DNA of 64,000 nucleotides from Candidatus Bathyarchaeota archaeon (GCA_026014705.1 JAOZHU010000025.1:124001-188000), one strand, 5' to 3'; shown: positions 35,346 to 43,860, counted from the stretch's first letter. Notes: generated by a model not told the origin, from the letters alone. A program made the numbers and translations.

Positions 35346-36794
35346 TCACCTCGGAACCACAGCCAAAAACGGTTCAGGAGCCATAGTCACCGTCGCATAA
35401 ACCGCCAAAGCCACACTCCAAAACACGTCATCATGCGTCCCATTCGGATGACTAAAGCCGACGGCGCCATCTTTCCGCAACTCATAACGCTCCACATTCA
35501 GCTCAGTGCAGATGTCGCCTCGATACGGCCTCTCCCAATTCAACAACGGATAAAAGAACCGCTGATCCATCATCCGCTGCTTAAGCAAACTCGCCATCTC
35601 GCTCTTACGCGGCACACTAAAATTAACGCCTTCAGCATTGTTGATGCCCGCAGTCTCCATATCGCTGATAATGCTTGGTCCTTCCCGTGTGAAATCAACC
35701 CTTATCTTTTCGAAGCCTCCCCAGCGGTCTTGGAGAGCTTTGATGTAGCCTAAAACGTGAGCGTACTTTGTCGGCTGCTGAAACACCTTCAAATGCCTAA
35801 GCAGAAGCCTATCATTCACCCGCTCAACCACACAGAAAACACAATAATCACGTGTCTGAGCCAAATCCAAACCACCAAAGAACTCGCCCTCATAGCTTTC
35901 TTCTGGGCTGTATTCTTGCAGGTCTTCTCCGCAGTTTTTCACAGTGCCCACACACGAAACGATTAAGCTCTGCGGAAGCCATACATCTTCGTCTTCAGCC
36001 CATTCTGCTTCCATTTCTCGGCGCCATCTTGCAGGGTCTTCCCCGAACTGCCGCTTAATCCGCGAAACCATCTCCGGACTCAACGGGCCCGCAGGCGCTA
36101 ACGCTTTTTCCCAACTGAAATGGTGTCTCGCAAAATCTGAGTAATCGCGGTGGTTGCACATCTTCCAAAACAAAGAATCACTGTTGAAAGGTGTGCTGCT
36201 CGCTATAAGCTTGCCATTCGTGGTTCCCAGCGTAAACAGAATAGCATCATACAAATCCTCATCGTTAGGAGTGAACCCGCATTCATCCCAGTACAACCGA
36301 TGAAACGTGTTGCCCCTCACCGTATCAGGATTATTCGGAAAAGCCTCAATCACCGAACCATTGCTAAAACTGATTCGGGTTTTCTGAACGTGCACTTCGC
36401 CAGCGGGAAGGTTACGGCAAAAACTCGCCACCCGCCTAATATTCAGCTTGGTTTGGCGCCAGCTAGGACCAATAAACCCAATATACAAGTCAGAGTTCTC
36501 ATAAGCATCCTGCAAAAGCAAAGCGCCAATCGACGTGCTCTTGCCCGTTTGCCTTGGCCACCTTACCGCAAGAAACTGATTCTCCCGATACAGCTTCGCC
36601 AGCTCAAGCTGATACCAGAAAGGCTTCAGCTTGCACACGTCACTGAAGAACTTGGCTGTATCGCCTTTAACCTGGTCAACCGCTACCTTCTTCGACTCTT
36701 CAAGAGCCTTGGCGTCTTCTCGCAGTTGTTGACGTTGCAGGTCATAGTCAGCCTTATGCCACGTTCTAGCCCTTCTTGCCGCGCTCAGAATCAA
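35346..36794 (-). CDS. terL: Terminase large subunit
   Basis: DNA-packaging ATPase-nuclease, 482 residues. Walker A VRWPRQTGKST (77-87), Walker B RLYWDECG (166-173), coupling motif IASSTP, then an RNase-H-fold nuclease with FGGLDLAQTRD and a C-terminal GTHDDVFWSVAL supplying acidic metal ligands. Its start overlaps the TerS gene by 29 nt. Confidence 0.93.
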   Translation of the reverse strand: MILSAARRARTWHKADYDLQRQQLREDAKALEESKKVAVDQVKGDTAKFFSDVCKLKPFWYQLELAKLYRENQFLAVRWPRQTGKSTSIGALLLQDAYENSDLYIGFIGPSWRQTKLNIRRVASFCRNLPAGEVHVQKTRISFSNGSVIEAFPNNPDTVRGNTFHRLYWDECGFTPNDEDLYDAILFTLGTTNGKLIASSTPFNSDSLFWKMCNHRDYSDFARHHFSWEKALAPAGPLSPEMVSRIKRQFGEDPARWRREMEAEWAEDEDVWLPQSLIVSCVGTVKNCGEDLQEYSPEESYEGEFFGGLDLAQTRDYCVFCVVERVNDRLLLRHLKVFQQPTKYAHVLGYIKALQDRWGGFEKIRVDFTREGPSIISDMETAGINNAEGVNFSVPRKSEMASLLKQRMMDQRFFYPLLNWERPYRGDICTELNVERYELRKDGAVGFSHPNGTHDDVFWSVALAVYATVTMAPEPFLAVVPR

Positions 36795-37191
36795 GCTTTC
36801 GCCTCAACTCCAAAACTTCAGCCTCAAATCCCCTGATGTCCACGTATTCAAGGAAGAGTTCCTTGTAGATTTTCACGCCTTGAATGATGCTGCGCAAACG
36901 CAAAGTCTCAGCCTGCTCTAAGCCAGGCGTCTCCAAAGCCTTCAAAGCCGCACTCAACGTCTTCAACGCTTCCTCTACGCTTGGAAGCTCGGAGGGCAAC
37001 TGCAAACTGGTTGTTGTAGTGCGCTCTGATTTTGCCCGCACTACTACATCTAAGCCAAGACGCGCAATCTTTATTCGAATGCAATCACGGGTTTTTCCCA
37101 GAGCCTTCGCTATCGCCCTAACTGACCTTCCGTCCTGCAGCATCTGCTGCAGCTTTTTCTCCTCTTCAGCAGTCCACGGTTTTCCCTTCAT
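36766..37191 (-). CDS. terS: Terminase small subunit
   Basis: 141 residues: an N-terminal HTH (WTAEEEKKLQQMLQDGRSVRAIAKALGKTRDCIRIKI region, about 6-42), a helical oligomerisation part, and a charged C-terminus. Position directly upstream of and overlapping TerL supports the assignment as the DNA-recognition subunit. Confidence 0.75.
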   Translation of the reverse strand: MKGKPWTAEEEKKLQQMLQDGRSVRAIAKALGKTRDCIRIKIARLGLDVVVRAKSERTTTTSLQLPSELPSVEEALKTLSAALKALETPGLEQAETLRLRSIIQGVKIYKELFLEYVDIRGFEAEVLELRRKLDSERGKKG

Positions 37192-37489
37192 TTTCGAGTT
37201 TCACCTTCAAACTGAAATAGTGCTTTCTGCCACGCTGTTGCTTAGCCACAATTCCCCTGCCTACAAGCTCATTCAACACCATGCTCTCATGCGCACGGCG
37301 GCAACCAGTGACAGCAGCCACTTCCCCAGCCAAAGCAGGCCTCCCAAGCTTAGACAACGCCATTATCGTAGGCAGGAAGCGCTCTGAAACCTGAACCTGC
37401 ACAACAGGCATAGCGCTAACTTTCGCATCGATAACATCCAGCCGCTTGAATAGCTTGTCAAAGGCCGCCCTAACCTCAAACGCCCTCAC
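37166..37489 (-). CDS. Winged-helix DNA-binding protein
   Basis: 107 residues. FLPTIMALSKLGRPALAGEV, then HESMVLNELVGRGIVAKQQR and HYFSLKVKL form a MarR-like wHTH with a wing. It overlaps TerS by 26 nt. It may regulate late expression or assist packaging. Confidence 0.65.
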   Translation of the reverse strand: MRAFEVRAAFDKLFKRLDVIDAKVSAMPVVQVQVSERFLPTIMALSKLGRPALAGEVAAVTGCRRAHESMVLNELVGRGIVAKQQRGRKHYFSLKVKLENEGKTVDC

Positions 37490-37491
37490 GC

Positions 37492-37695
37492 CTAACCCTC
37501 ACCATTTAACGCCGCGTTGACGTTGACTTTGGCTTTCCAATACGCCAACAACGCCACACCAACAGCGCCCACAATAGCGCAAACAGGCGCCTTGACAACA
37601 TCAGGAATTGGCTGAGTAGCAACATACGTAGCCGTAGCCACACAAGCGCTCCCAACAGCCACAAAAGCAGCTTCCCCATTCTCACTTGTTTGCAT
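37492..37695 (-). CDS. Small membrane protein, holin candidate
   Basis: 67 residues with two predicted hydrophobic segments (about 9-27 and 33-53) and a charged C-terminus. Together with the neighbouring 82-residue membrane protein it sits between tail and terminase genes, a place where lysis functions are sometimes found. The holin role is inferred only from size and topology. Confidence 0.55.
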   Translation of the reverse strand: MQTSENGEAAFVAVGSACVATATYVATQPIPDVVKAPVCAIVGAVGVALLAYWKAKVNVNAALNGEG

Positions 37696-37698
37696 GCA

Positions 37699-37947
37699 TT
37701 AGTCACCTCCGCGTTTACCAACAAAAATCCCAATAACCGTGCCGCTCAACCCAGTGAGCGCAGCGAAAATCTCGCTGTTCCATGTACGTAGTAAAGCCAA
37801 ATGCGCAATCTCAATGGCAGCCAGGCAAACGGTCATGCCGATGCCGAATTTTACCACGTACACAAGCTGCTCATCAGGCTCCTCACTCACAATTCTGCCA
37901 CGCTGAACACGCCTTCGCGTTAACGCTCGCTTAATCGGGTCTGCCAT
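37699..37947 (-). CDS. Small membrane protein
   Basis: 82 residues: a strongly basic N-terminus (IKRALTRRRVQRGR), then two hydrophobic segments (about 29-50 and 57-77). The start overlaps the upstream gene by 17 nt. It may form a pair with the adjacent 67-residue membrane protein. Confidence 0.55.
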   Translation of the reverse strand: MADPIKRALTRRRVQRGRIVSEEPDEQLVYVVKFGIGMTVCLAAIEIAHLALLRTWNSEIFAALTGLSGTVIGIFVGKRGGD

Positions 37948-38341
37948 GAGTGCTCAACCTCCTCTGAAAAGTCCGATGCCGGTTAGATTGGCTGAAGACC
38001 TTGCGGTCCTTCATCAAAAAACTGTTCACCAAACCCGTAGCCACTTGCGGCGGAAAATGCCCACGCTCAACAACCACAACATTGACAGCCCAACTCAACG
38101 GAATAGCCGTGTAATCCAAATCGTACAAGCCATCAGCGTACTGGAAACTGTTCTGAGCCAAAACAATATGCTTAGTCCGGTTTCCCAACAAGCCCACGAA
38201 AACGCCCCAGCTTCTGACAGGGACATCTATGACTCCAGCGTAGCTGCTGCTCTTGCCAGTGCTCGCATCGCACCATTCCACGCAAACAACATCGCCAGAA
38301 CTCAACCCTTCCACGATTTTCTTCAAACCACCTTTCTTCAA
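37931..38341 (-). CDS. Hypothetical late viral protein
   Basis: 136 residues with beta-rich character (GDVVCVEWCDAS, SYAGVIDVPVRSWGVFVGLLG) reminiscent of small SH3-like barrels; basic C-terminus. It lies 3 bp after the upstream tail gene, in the late operon. Function unknown. Confidence 0.55.
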   Translation of the reverse strand: MKKGGLKKIVEGLSSGDVVCVEWCDASTGKSSSYAGVIDVPVRSWGVFVGLLGNRTKHIVLAQNSFQYADGLYDLDYTAIPLSWAVNVVVVERGHFPPQVATGLVNSFLMKDRKVFSQSNRHRTFQRRLSTHGRPD

Positions 38342-38344
38342 CTT

Positions 38345-38707
38345 CTAAAGTACCTCCTGCAACTGCAAACTGAAACTGCGAACGTTCTGGCTGCCAACAT
38401 CAACAGCCTCAAAACCCACGCCAACAACCTGCACGTTAGTGCTGCTAACATTGCGCACTGCCAAATCGCTGAAGAAAGCCACAACAGCGCCTGCGGCAGC
38501 CTTCTCCTCAAAATACTTCACCACACTACTAGCCCAAGCCACGTTCTCCTCAATACAATCCAACGCATAGACGCGCACGTAACCGTAAACCCGCACTTTC
38601 CGCTTGCATGTGCCGTTCTCCCACTTGTCAAACTCGCTCTTTATGGGCTCAAGCGATTCACGCCAACCAGTCACGTTCAAGGTCTTCCCGTCCAGTGTCA
38701 CGCCCAA
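38345..38707 (-). CDS. Hypothetical tail-associated protein
   Basis: 120 residues. It begins with a beta-hairpin-like segment (MGVTLDGKTLNVTGW) and ends in a strand-rich region. Position among distal tail genes suggests a baseplate or tail-tip role. No family is recognised. Confidence 0.55.
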   Translation of the reverse strand: MGVTLDGKTLNVTGWRESLEPIKSEFDKWENGTCKRKVRVYGYVRVYALDCIEENVAWASSVVKYFEEKAAAGAVVAFFSDLAVRNVSSTNVQVVGVGFEAVDVGSQNVRSFSLQLQEVL

Positions 38708-38710
38708 AGC

Positions 38711-38995
38711 TTAGGCCTCCAGCTCCACGCCGATGACGCTTGCAAAGTTGAAGTCTTCAGGCACCGTGCTTTTTCCAGCCCGCACTTCATTCACAACTGC
38801 AACTAACGCTTGTTTCGCGTCTTGCAGCGTCAAAGCCCTGCCAAGCAGTTCCCGAACGCTTTTCAAGCGATCATACAAGTCCTGTTTCTTCAGCGCAAAA
38901 GTCGACATTGCGCCGCTGCCCGCTGGATTATCAAAGGCGATTTGCAGGGTTACTTCGCCTGTGGTTGCGGATACTTGAGTGATTTTTATGGTCAA
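38711..38995 (-). CDS. Hypothetical tail-associated protein
   Basis: 94 residues, beta strands first (IKITQVSATTGEVTLQIAFD), then helices (LYDRLKSVRELLGRAL). The start overlaps the preceding gene's stop by 4 nt (ATGA), so translation is coupled to the 329-residue structural protein. Confidence 0.55.
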   Translation of the reverse strand: MTIKITQVSATTGEVTLQIAFDNPAGSGAMSTFALKKQDLYDRLKSVRELLGRALTLQDAKQALVAVVNEVRAGKSTVPEDFNFASVIGVELEA

Positions 38996-39981
38996 ACCGC
39001 GTCAACTCCAATGTGGCTTATGCACGCGCCTAACCCGCTTGCGTATAGCGTAACCGTGTCCACTTGCACCACCTCAAAACGGTAACTGAAACTAAGCAAG
39101 CCCGTGCCGCTGCTCGTACTGTAATAGTCTGCGGCGTCGCCGAAGCTAACTGCGTGTTTCTTGCCGACTTTCACGGTTTTCGTTGGGTTAGCATCCAAGG
39201 GCTCAAGCAGCAGGTACAAAGTGCTGTTCTGGGGAAAATCCAGTGTTACGGGCTCGTGGTCGCTTCCGCAGAGCAGCCACGGCGAAGCGTAAATGCTGAT
39301 GTGCACGGCGGTTGCTCCGCTGCGTTTTGTGATGGCGAAACTGTGCGATGAGCCAGCGCTGAGGCTAACCGCGTATAATGCGGATGCGCCGTTGTTTGTG
39401 CCCGTGTCTTGGTAGCGTTCAACCCAGTTTATCTGCGCGCCGTCAACTGAGAGGCTGACGCCGTTCGTGAGTGTTTCACCTACATTTTCAAAGTTGGCTT
39501 GCCCGCTGCTTGTTATTGCGAAGCAGCGCACAATGAACACCGCGTTCTTTAAAGCACCTATCGCCGTTGTCCTGTTTGCGACGGTCAGGTTTATCGTGCT
39601 GGAATAAGCATTTAGCGTTGAGCCTGCGGCGTCTGCGAAGGAGACTTTGCCAAGTTTGAAGTTGCTGACAGTTATTGTTGAACCATTATAGTAGCCTTCC
39701 ACGATTACGGCATGCGTGCCCGCGGCAACATAGCTCACGCCCGAATATGTTCCCGACGAGTCTCGGGCGAACACGTAGTAACTGCCAATTTTAAGCCTAA
39801 CCCAACCGTAGCTGAAGGCGACTTGGAAACGCCAAGCAACCAGCGCTGCAGCAGCTAAAGTGATGTTGCCATAGTTTTTCACTGTGCCCCAGCCGACGGT
39901 GCTGTAATTGTAGGCTGTTGCGTCGTCGATAAGGCTGCTTTCGCTTGCTAATTGTCTGGTTTGTTCAGCTAAAAGCACCAT
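38992..39981 (-). CDS. Putative distal tail/fibre structural protein
   Basis: 329 residues, low in charge and rich in Ser, Thr, Gly, Tyr and Val with alternating patterns typical of beta-sandwich virion proteins. It follows the tape measure gene by 2 bp, where distal-tail and receptor-binding proteins are encoded. No defined family is recognised, so host-recognition is inferred. Confidence 0.6.
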   Translation of the reverse strand: MVLLAEQTRQLASESSLIDDATAYNYSTVGWGTVKNYGNITLAAAALVAWRFQVAFSYGWVRLKIGSYYVFARDSSGTYSGVSYVAAGTHAVIVEGYYNGSTITVSNFKLGKVSFADAAGSTLNAYSSTINLTVANRTTAIGALKNAVFIVRCFAITSSGQANFENVGETLTNGVSLSVDGAQINWVERYQDTGTNNGASALYAVSLSAGSSHSFAITKRSGATAVHISIYASPWLLCGSDHEPVTLDFPQNSTLYLLLEPLDANPTKTVKVGKKHAVSFGDAADYYSTSSGTGLLSFSYRFEVVQVDTVTLYASGLGACISHIGVDAV

Positions 39982-39983
39982 TC

Positions 39984-41564
39984 TTAAGTGAACACGCTCC
40001 CCATGCGAATCCGCCTTTGAGTAGACGGAGCACCGCTGCTTGTCGCCTCAACAATTACGGTTTTTAACCGCTGCTCCATCAAGCGCAAAACACGCTCGTC
40101 AACGCTTCCCTGCACGTTGATTGAAACGTTAACTACTGTTCCGCCAGAAGATAAACTGCCGAGTGAACCGAACTCGTGTAGTGGCACAACAGCTTCAGCG
40201 CCCTCCTCGCCGATAAGCGCCAGAGTAGGCGATTCAACGACACCGCCTTCAGCGAAACGTTTAGCCGTGGTAACTGAAGCCATAGTCGCTGCGCCTGTTG
40301 GCTGTGCTGTGGAGCCTCCGCCGGCAGTTAGCCAATTCCAAGCGCCGCCGAGTGCGCTGCCTATTCCGCCGAGAAAATCGCCGACGGGCTTGAGAATGTT
40401 GTTGTAAGCCCAAGACAACGCGTCAATGACTGGCTTAATGAGGTTGTCGTAAAAACATTTGAGCCCGCTCGCGAAGGCGTTCCACGCGTTAAGCAACGTG
40501 CCCGCCACGAAAGCAGCAACAGGCACAAGAACATTATCCCATAGCCACTTTAAGCCATTATAAACAGTGTTTACGGCGGTAGAGAGTGCGTTCCAGACCC
40601 AGACGAGCCCCTGCAGAACACTCATGAAGTAGCCAGCAAGGAAATTGCCTATTGGAACGAAGATGTTGTCCCAAATCCACTTCAACCCATTGTAAACCGC
40701 GTCAACAGCGCTGCATAGAATATTCCAAGTAGCGGTCAATCCTTCCCAAACGCCGATGAACGTGTTTACAACAAAGTTGCCGAGGGGAACGAGCACGTTT
40801 TCCCAGAGCCATGTTAACGCGGCGGTTACCGCGTCAAGAATAGGCTTGAAGAAGTCGCCAAGCGCTTTGCCAATAGCGTTTACTGCGTCTCGAAATTCTG
40901 GGCACGCGTTGTACGCGGCGATTAAGGCGCCGATGATTAAGCCTATGGCGGCAACAACAGCCACAATCGGGTTTGCCGCAAGAAAATCAAGCGCTGAGCC
41001 TAAGGCTGTTTGCGCTGCTGTGACGCCGCCTGTTACGGCTGCCCAAGAAGCCTTAATCGTGCTCAAGCTGCCAATAGCAGTGATAACAGTCGGAATAATC
41101 GACAAGGCAGAAGACACCATAACCTCGTTCATGTTGCCCTGAACCATCTGCGCACGGTCAACCGCCACCTGATAACGCTCCTGAGCCAAACGCAAATCAT
41201 CAGCCGCAGCCTTCGCCTGCACACTATCAGCGCCATACTTCTCTATGGCAACGTTCAGTTTTCGCTGAGCATCTTCCACGCTGTTTGCGCTCTGCTTCAC
41301 CTGCAAATTAGCCCGGTCAACGCTCACCTGCATGTCAGCCACGCGATCATAAGCATTGTATAGGCTAAATGCGCTTGTGGCTAAGCCGCTGAACCCCATC
41401 ACTAGGTTTTTGGCGCTTGTGTTTGTTTGCTTCTGCGTTTCGGAGACGCGTTTGCCTGACTCCTCAACTTTGCCTAGGCTGGCTGTGATGTTGCTGCCAG
41501 CGTCCGCTATGATTTTGCTTGCCTCGTCATTCGCTTTCAGCGTGATGTTGATTTCACTGTTCAC
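39984..41564 (-). CDS. Tail tape measure protein
   Basis: A 526-residue protein from the GTG at 41564, chosen because an SD-like CAGGAGA precedes it and its GTGA overlaps the stop of the frameshifted tail chaperone; an upstream GTG at 41597 is possible. It has a coiled-coil N-terminal half (VSVDRANLQVKQSANSVEDA), hydrophobic transmembrane-like segments (IVAVVAAIGLIIGALIAAY), and about three 44-residue repeats beginning LTWLWENVLVPLGNF, LKWIWDNIFVPIGNF and LKWLWDNVLVPVAAF. Tail length scales with this protein, suggesting a short tail of roughly 80 nm. Confidence 0.88.
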   Translation of the reverse strand: MNSEINITLKANDEASKIIADAGSNITASLGKVEESGKRVSETQKQTNTSAKNLVMGFSGLATSAFSLYNAYDRVADMQVSVDRANLQVKQSANSVEDAQRKLNVAIEKYGADSVQAKAAADDLRLAQERYQVAVDRAQMVQGNMNEVMVSSALSIIPTVITAIGSLSTIKASWAAVTGGVTAAQTALGSALDFLAANPIVAVVAAIGLIIGALIAAYNACPEFRDAVNAIGKALGDFFKPILDAVTAALTWLWENVLVPLGNFVVNTFIGVWEGLTATWNILCSAVDAVYNGLKWIWDNIFVPIGNFLAGYFMSVLQGLVWVWNALSTAVNTVYNGLKWLWDNVLVPVAAFVAGTLLNAWNAFASGLKCFYDNLIKPVIDALSWAYNNILKPVGDFLGGIGSALGGAWNWLTAGGGSTAQPTGAATMASVTTAKRFAEGGVVESPTLALIGEEGAEAVVPLHEFGSLGSLSSGGTVVNVSINVQGSVDERVLRLMEQRLKTVIVEATSSGAPSTQRRIRMGSVFT

Positions 41565-42084
41565 TTTCGGTGTCTCCTGCCTATGCCAGAGCGCCACTCA
41601 AGCCAACTTGCCAGAAAGCAAAGCTGGAAAGGCGTTAGCTCTGCAATTTCTTTGAGCGTGTAGCCGTACTCATGCGCGATTAGGCCTGTGAGTTGGGCTT
41701 CGGTGTTGGCGTTGATCCAGTCGGGTGTTGGCGCTGCAAAAAACTCGCGAAAACCTTGCTCATCCGCTCCAGCAACAAAGCCTTCGTATCAAATGGTAAA
41801 GCCTCAAAATCCTCGTAAGACAGCGCTGCATCTGCTTTGCGGAGCATTGCCCAGACTACGATGTTGGCTTTCTCTTCGTCATCAGCGACTTCTTTAAGGT
41901 TTAACTCTTTGACTTCCTTCGCTGAAAGCAGCCCGTAGCGTATTATTCCGAGCGTTTCGTCTTCGATTGTGTAAATCTGTCGCGTGTTCGCTGCCAGAGC
42001 CCGTACATCAAAGACCTTAGCTTTTTCCTGCTTCGCCTCGTCATGCGCCCGTAGCTTTTTTCTGTACTCGTCAACCTTGCTCAC
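41561..42084 (-). CDS. Tail assembly chaperone, -1 frameshift product (gpGT-like)
   Basis: After the -1 shift at TTTTTTG (41743-41737) translation continues in an open frame for 58 codons, giving AAPTPDWINANTEAQLTGLI and later AELTPFQLCFLASWLEW, to a TGA at 41563-41561. The whole product is 174 residues. The stop overlaps the tape measure GTG. This is the gpG/gpGT arrangement of lambda-like tails, where the minor extended form contacts the tape measure. The extension has no start of its own. Confidence 0.75.
41680..42084 (-). CDS. Tail assembly chaperone (short form, gpG-like)
   Basis: 134 residues, helical and charged, encoded between tail tube and tape measure genes, the fixed place of the tail chaperone. 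The short form is the unshifted product, ending SFLQRQHPTGSTPTPKPNSQ. A slippery heptamer TTTTTTG at 41743-41737 (codons 115-116) allows a -1 shift to a longer form. Confidence 0.8.
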   Translation of the reverse strand: MSKVDEYRKKLRAHDEAKQEKAKVFDVRALAANTRQIYTIEDETLGIIRYGLLSAKEVKELNLKEVADDEEKANIVVWAMLRKADAALSYEDFEALPFDTKALLLERMSKVFASFLQRQHPTGSTPTPKPNSQA

Positions 42085-42099
42085 TCTTGTTCACCCGTG

Positions 42100-42492
42100 T
42101 TATGTTTGCGTGCCAAAAGCCACGTCTGAGCCTTCGCCGCTTACGTTTTCGCCTGCTACTCCGTCTTGCGCTGCCTCGAAACCCCACTTGTTCAGAATAA
42201 CGCCCGTGTAGGTGTGTTTTTCTTTGCCTGTGCCTGTGCCGTTTGGTCTTACTTCGACTGTGACTGCGGTGCCGTTGAGCACTTGTTCAGCGTATGTCTT
42301 GTCGATGTACATTTTGCCGAATTCGATTTGGAAAGTTTTGTTCCCGCTCTTCAGCACGGCGGGTTTGTCGCTGCCCAACTTGTACTTCTTTATGAGCGAA
42401 GCGTCTATGCTTTCTTTCACGTTTTCCGCGTAGCCAACTTCAACTGCGCCTATAAGCACGACGGCTTCACGGCCTAATGGTGGTGCACTCAT
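42100..42492 (-). CDS. Major tail (tube) protein
   Basis: 130 residues, beta-rich, with motifs typical of tail-tube folds (VEVGYAENVKESIDASLIKKY, KTFQIEFGKMYIDKTYAEQVL, TYTGVILNKWGFEAAQDG). It is located between the tail terminator and tail chaperone as expected. It polymerises to form the tail tube. Confidence 0.75.
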   Translation of the reverse strand: MSAPPLGREAVVLIGAVEVGYAENVKESIDASLIKKYKLGSDKPAVLKSGNKTFQIEFGKMYIDKTYAEQVLNGTAVTVEVRPNGTGTGKEKHTYTGVILNKWGFEAAQDGVAGENVSGEGSDVAFGTQT

Positions 42493-42529
42493 TTTCCATT
42501 TTCACCTGTTTCCTGTCACTTGCTTGTGA

Positions 42530-42973
42530 CTATGAAGGCTGATACAGCAACAGAGCCTCAAAGCTAACGACTCCGCCGTATAGCAGCTTGTCTTGAAACT
42601 TGATTTCGCCAGGCGCAAAACCCGTTGGTATGCAGTCTTTGGCTTTGCCGCCTAAGCTTCGGTCAGCGAGAACAGCGTCCACGACATCAGCCATTACTTC
42701 GATGATGTCTGTGAACCAGTCTTTCGGCTCATACTCCAGAATTGTTAAGATAACGCTGAAGTTTACCTTCGCCTGGAGCCGTGAACCTAAGGTCGCTTGC
42801 GAAATTGGTGAAGGCTCAGCGTTTATGATGGCTTTAGGCAATTTGCCTACTGTGAACTGCTCGCCCAAAACCACAGTCTTAATGGCGCTTTTCGTCTCGA
42901 TTTGAGCTTTGACAGCATCGAATACTGCGTTGTACGTAGTATAGAACCCCATCAGCCAGTCAGCTCCAGCCAT
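42530..42973 (-). CDS. Tail terminator/completion protein
   Basis: 147 residues with an alpha/beta pattern (YNAVFDAVKAQIETKSAIKT, AKVNFSVILTILEYEPKDWF) like gpU/Gp17-type tail terminators. It overlaps the HK97-gp10-like gene upstream and precedes the tube gene. Assignment rests on both order and fold impression. Confidence 0.65.
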   Translation of the reverse strand: MAGADWLMGFYTTYNAVFDAVKAQIETKSAIKTVVLGEQFTVGKLPKAIINAEPSPISQATLGSRLQAKVNFSVILTILEYEPKDWFTDIIEVMADVVDAVLADRSLGGKAKDCIPTGFAPGEIKFQDKLLYGGVVSFEALLLYQPS

Positions 42974-43386
42974 AACTCGGCAAACGTTTCCTCCGCTTTG
43001 TTACGAGCGTACTCGGCTGCTCTTTGCATCCAAGGGTTAGGCTTGGTTCCTGGGTGATGAACGAGACGAGTGAAAACCATCTTTCCGCTTGCGCTTTGGA
43101 AAGCCAAAACTGAAGCGTTAATTGGACGAATAATGTGAGGCCTTGTGCCTTTTACTACGTACATGGCATAGGGCGCCAAAACCTCAATCGCGGCTTCGCC
43201 CTCGCCAACTTCTTTTGTAATAGTGCTTGCCAACTTGCCCGTTCTTCTAGGAGCATTCCAGAACGCCTGAGCCCAAGCAACATCAGCCAACCGCTCAATC
43301 AACTTCTGCCTCAAAGGACCACTGAGCTTCTGCACGACGTCGTCAAATTCGAGACCACGAGTAGAAACCTCAACAGAAAAACTCAT
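42952..43386 (-). CDS. HK97 gp10-like head-tail joining protein
   Basis: 144 residues. NAPRRTGKLASTITKEV and LAPYAMYVVKGTRPHIIRP are the characteristic gp10 features (Arg-Thr-Gly-Lys-Leu turn, and Tyr-...-Gly-Thr with HxIxP). It overlaps both neighbours by a few bases. It forms part of the neck. Confidence 0.8.
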   Translation of the reverse strand: MSFSVEVSTRGLEFDDVVQKLSGPLRQKLIERLADVAWAQAFWNAPRRTGKLASTITKEVGEGEAAIEVLAPYAMYVVKGTRPHIIRPINASVLAFQSASGKMVFTRLVHHPGTKPNPWMQRAAEYARNKAEETFAELWLELTG

Positions 43387-43547
43387 CTTGCAGCCTCCAG
43401 AACTTTCAAGCGGTTTTCAATCGCTGTCTCCAAGTCCTCAAAAAAGATGAGCTGAAGCTGTTCTGGTAGCTTGCTTATGCGCTCAGAAAAACAGCTCAAT
43501 AGTACACCAGCATTTTTCGGCCCGTTACCTCTTTTTTCAGAAACCAT
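43383..43547 (-). CDS. Small late protein (54 aa)
   Basis: Begins MVSEKRGNGPKNAGVLLSCF at the ATG 43547, one base after the stop of the connector gene (TAG 43551-43549), and overlaps the gp10-like start by 4 nt. Helical with a charged middle. A longer frame beginning at 43709 would overlap the connector gene extensively, so it was not used. Confidence 0.5.
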   Translation of the reverse strand: MVSEKRGNGPKNAGVLLSCFSERISKLPEQLQLIFFEDLETAIENRLKVLEAAR

Positions 43548-43548
43548 C

Positions 43549-43860
43549 CTACGCACTCCCCACGTACGACTCTCTTTCAGCATCGACGTAAACATCAAGA
43601 ATCCTGTTAGCTTCAGCCCAGAATGCTTCAGCGCCAACAGGATCACGTCGTCGCCTGAAGTCCCAAGCAGCAAAATACTTCGTTGCATCAACAACAAGCT
43701 GCGGCACAACCGCAGGAACAGTCAAATCCTTAGCCTTCAGGAGCCCATCAACTAAAGCGCTTGAACTTGTAACGCAAACCGTAAGCTCTGCGTCATGCGA
43801 AGTGTCTGCAGCGTCAATTTGGAGAACTGGCTTAACATCGCTCACTTGGCAGTAAGTCAC
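43549..43860 (-). CDS. Head-tail connector protein (gp6/gp15-like)
   Basis: 103 residues, all-helical: DVKPVLQIDAADTSHDAELT, then VPQLVVDATKYFAAWDFRRR and EAFWAEANRILDVYV. This matches the four-helix connector proteins that sit below the portal. It overlaps the portal stop by 4 nt. Confidence 0.75.
   Translation of the reverse strand: MTYCQVSDVKPVLQIDAADTSHDAELTVCVTSSSALVDGLLKAKDLTVPAVVPQLVVDATKYFAAWDFRRRRDPVGAEAFWAEANRILDVYVDAERESYVGSA

Noticed and set aside
37506-37733. Alternative 75-codon frame over the small membrane protein
   Set aside because: Overlaps two co-directional genes that tile perfectly; its Leu/Trp-rich translation comes from the shifted frame.
43548-43709. N-terminal extension of the 54-residue late protein
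   Set aside because: It would overlap most of the connector gene; an ATG right after the connector stop is the natural start.
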